A stretch of DNA of 5,573 bases from an uncultured Clostridia bacterium (lineage in GTDB: Bacteria > Bacillota > Clostridia > Lachnospirales > Lachnospiraceae). A model generated the notes under the pieces. That model saw only the letters and a program-made list of their open reading frames with translations, was not told where the DNA came from and searched no databases. The stretch is taken from contig CAMWWR010000145.1 of assembly GCA_947178045.1 (NCBI GenBank), positions 1 through 5,573 of the forward strand, read 5' to 3'. Position 1 is the first letter of the stretch. Every line of letters starts with the position of its first letter. Made by a program: the position numbers and the translations under genes. Positions 4,826 through 5,573 of this stretch are shown here, in pieces.

Positions 4826-5573
4826 TTGGACCCCAGTGTCGCGGCGAAGCTAGTGATACTCGTAATCCTGCTGTTTTTATCCGCTCTGTTTTCCTCGGCG
4901 GAAACCTCGCTCACCACGGTGAGCAAACTGCGCATCCGAAGCCTGTATGAGGACGGTGTGAAGCGCGCAGGCACTGTTTTGAAGCTGATCGAAGACCCTT
5001 CAAACATGCTGAGCGCTATTTTGATCGGCAATAATATCGTCAATCTGTCCGCCTCCTCGCTCGCCACATCCGTGGCGCTCGACCAGCTTGGAAACCAGGG
5101 TGCGGCCATTGCGACCGGTATCCTCACGCTGCTCGTGCTGATTTTCGGTGAGATTACGCCAAAACGCCTCGCCACCCTGCACAATGAAAAAATGGCGCTC
5201 ATGTATGCTCCGCTTTTCCTGGGGCTGACCCGTCTTCTCACGCCGCTGATTTTTATTGTAAATAAATTGTCTCTCGGCGTCATGCTGCTTCTCCGCATCG
5301 ACCCGCACGAAAAGGCCGCGCCGATCACGGAGAGCGAATTCCGCACCGTCGTCGATGTCAGCCACGAGGAGGGCGTGATCGAGAGCGAGGAGCATCAGAT
5401 GATCACGAACGTGGTCGATTTCGGCGACTCCCTCGCGAAGGATATCATGGTGCCGCGCATCGATATGGCGTTCGCCAATGTCGAGATGGGCTACGACGAG
5501 CTGATGGAGGCATTCCGCGCGGATAAATATTCCCGCCTTCCGGTCTGCTCCGGCACGCGGGACAATGTCGTCG
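4826..5573 (+). CDS. CorC/HlyC (CNNM) family membrane protein with CBS domains, partial
   Basis: The first 249 residues of an integral membrane protein with an N-terminal DUF21/CNNM domain and the beginning of a cytoplasmic CBS pair; members usually have 400-450 residues. Hydrophobic segments lie at about 6-26, 61-82, 92-112 and 125-156. Family motifs are AETSLTTVSKLR (25-36), LIGNNIVN (66-73), FGEITPKRLA (107-116), EEGVIESEEHQMI (181-193) and the CBS entry DIMVPRIDM (206-214). Relatives are implicated in magnesium or cobalt export or homeostasis; the old hemolysin label is not evidence for toxicity. The rest of the CBS pair and any C-terminal CorC transporter-associated domain lie beyond the right edge. 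The start is TTG 4826 because of ribosome binding site spacing; ATG 4817 is the alternative. It is transcribed divergently from the sufC unit, with a strong promoter and a terminator in its leader, suggesting control by attenuation. The family is firm, the transported ion unknown. Confidence 0.9.
   Translation, partial: MDPSVAAKLVILVILLFLSALFSSAETSLTTVSKLRIRSLYEDGVKRAGTVLKLIEDPSNMLSAILIGNNIVNLSASSLATSVALDQLGNQGAAIATGILTLLVLIFGEITPKRLATLHNEKMALMYAPLFLGLTRLLTPLIFIVNKLSLGVMLLLRIDPHEKAAPITESEFRTVVDVSHEEGVIESEEHQMITNVVDFGDSLAKDIMVPRIDMAFANVEMGYDELMEAFRADKYSRLPVCSGTRDNVV

Noticed and set aside
4747..5346. A 199-codon minus-strand frame opposite the CorC/HlyC-family gene
   Set aside because: The plus strand carries clear DUF21/CBS motifs over the same bases; the minus product is Ser/Arg-rich and its frame runs through the terminator hairpin.

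Overview
The window is a tightly packed stretch of a fairly GC-rich Firmicutes chromosome, most likely a member of the Clostridia (Lachnospiraceae-like). This placement is an inference from the short SufC/SufB-type iron-sulfur pair, an ANTAR regulator next to a type I glutamine synthetase-like gene, a clostridial-type DapF N-terminus, strong GGAGG ribosome binding sites and several TTG/GTG starts. There is no RNA gene, CRISPR array or mobile element.

Layout. Positions 1-4617 form one apparent minus-strand transcription unit, read from right to left: a SufC-type ABC ATPase (3831-4577), a short SufB/SufD-family scaffold (2873-3790), a YcdX-type PHP phosphatase (2146-2889), a glutamine synthetase-family protein (795-2132), an ANTAR-domain regulator (163-705), and the first 46 codons of dapF (1-139, running off the left edge). 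Gaps are from -17 to 90 bases. An extended -10 promoter for the unit lies at 4624-4652. Positions 4578-4825 are a divergent control region. The plus-strand gene from 4826 to the right edge encodes a CorC/HlyC (CNNM/DUF21-CBS) membrane protein. It has a consensus promoter (TTGACA, 17 bases, TATAAT) whose -35 box sits inside a 25-base dyad, and its leader contains a hairpin and then an intrinsic terminator just before the ribosome binding site.

How the genes may work together. The first two genes resemble the minimal SUF-like (SMS) iron-sulfur assembly pair. The PHP phosphatase, glutamine synthetase homologue, ANTAR regulator and DapF point to nitrogen and amino-acid metabolism. The most notable observation is that the glutamine synthetase homologue is full length, yet every residue of the canonical ammonium site that I could align is changed (Asp50, Ser53, Tyr179, Glu212 and Glu327 in enterobacterial numbering become Asn, Ala, Phe, Ala and Gly). 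Most ATP, metal and glutamate ligands are kept. It therefore probably is not an ordinary ammonia-using glutamine synthetase: it may ligate another amine to glutamate, or act as a ligand sensor. The next gene encodes an ANTAR antiterminator-type protein whose receiver domain lacks the phosphoacceptor Asp, so an unphosphorylated, perhaps protein-controlled regulator is plausible. The link between the two is inference.
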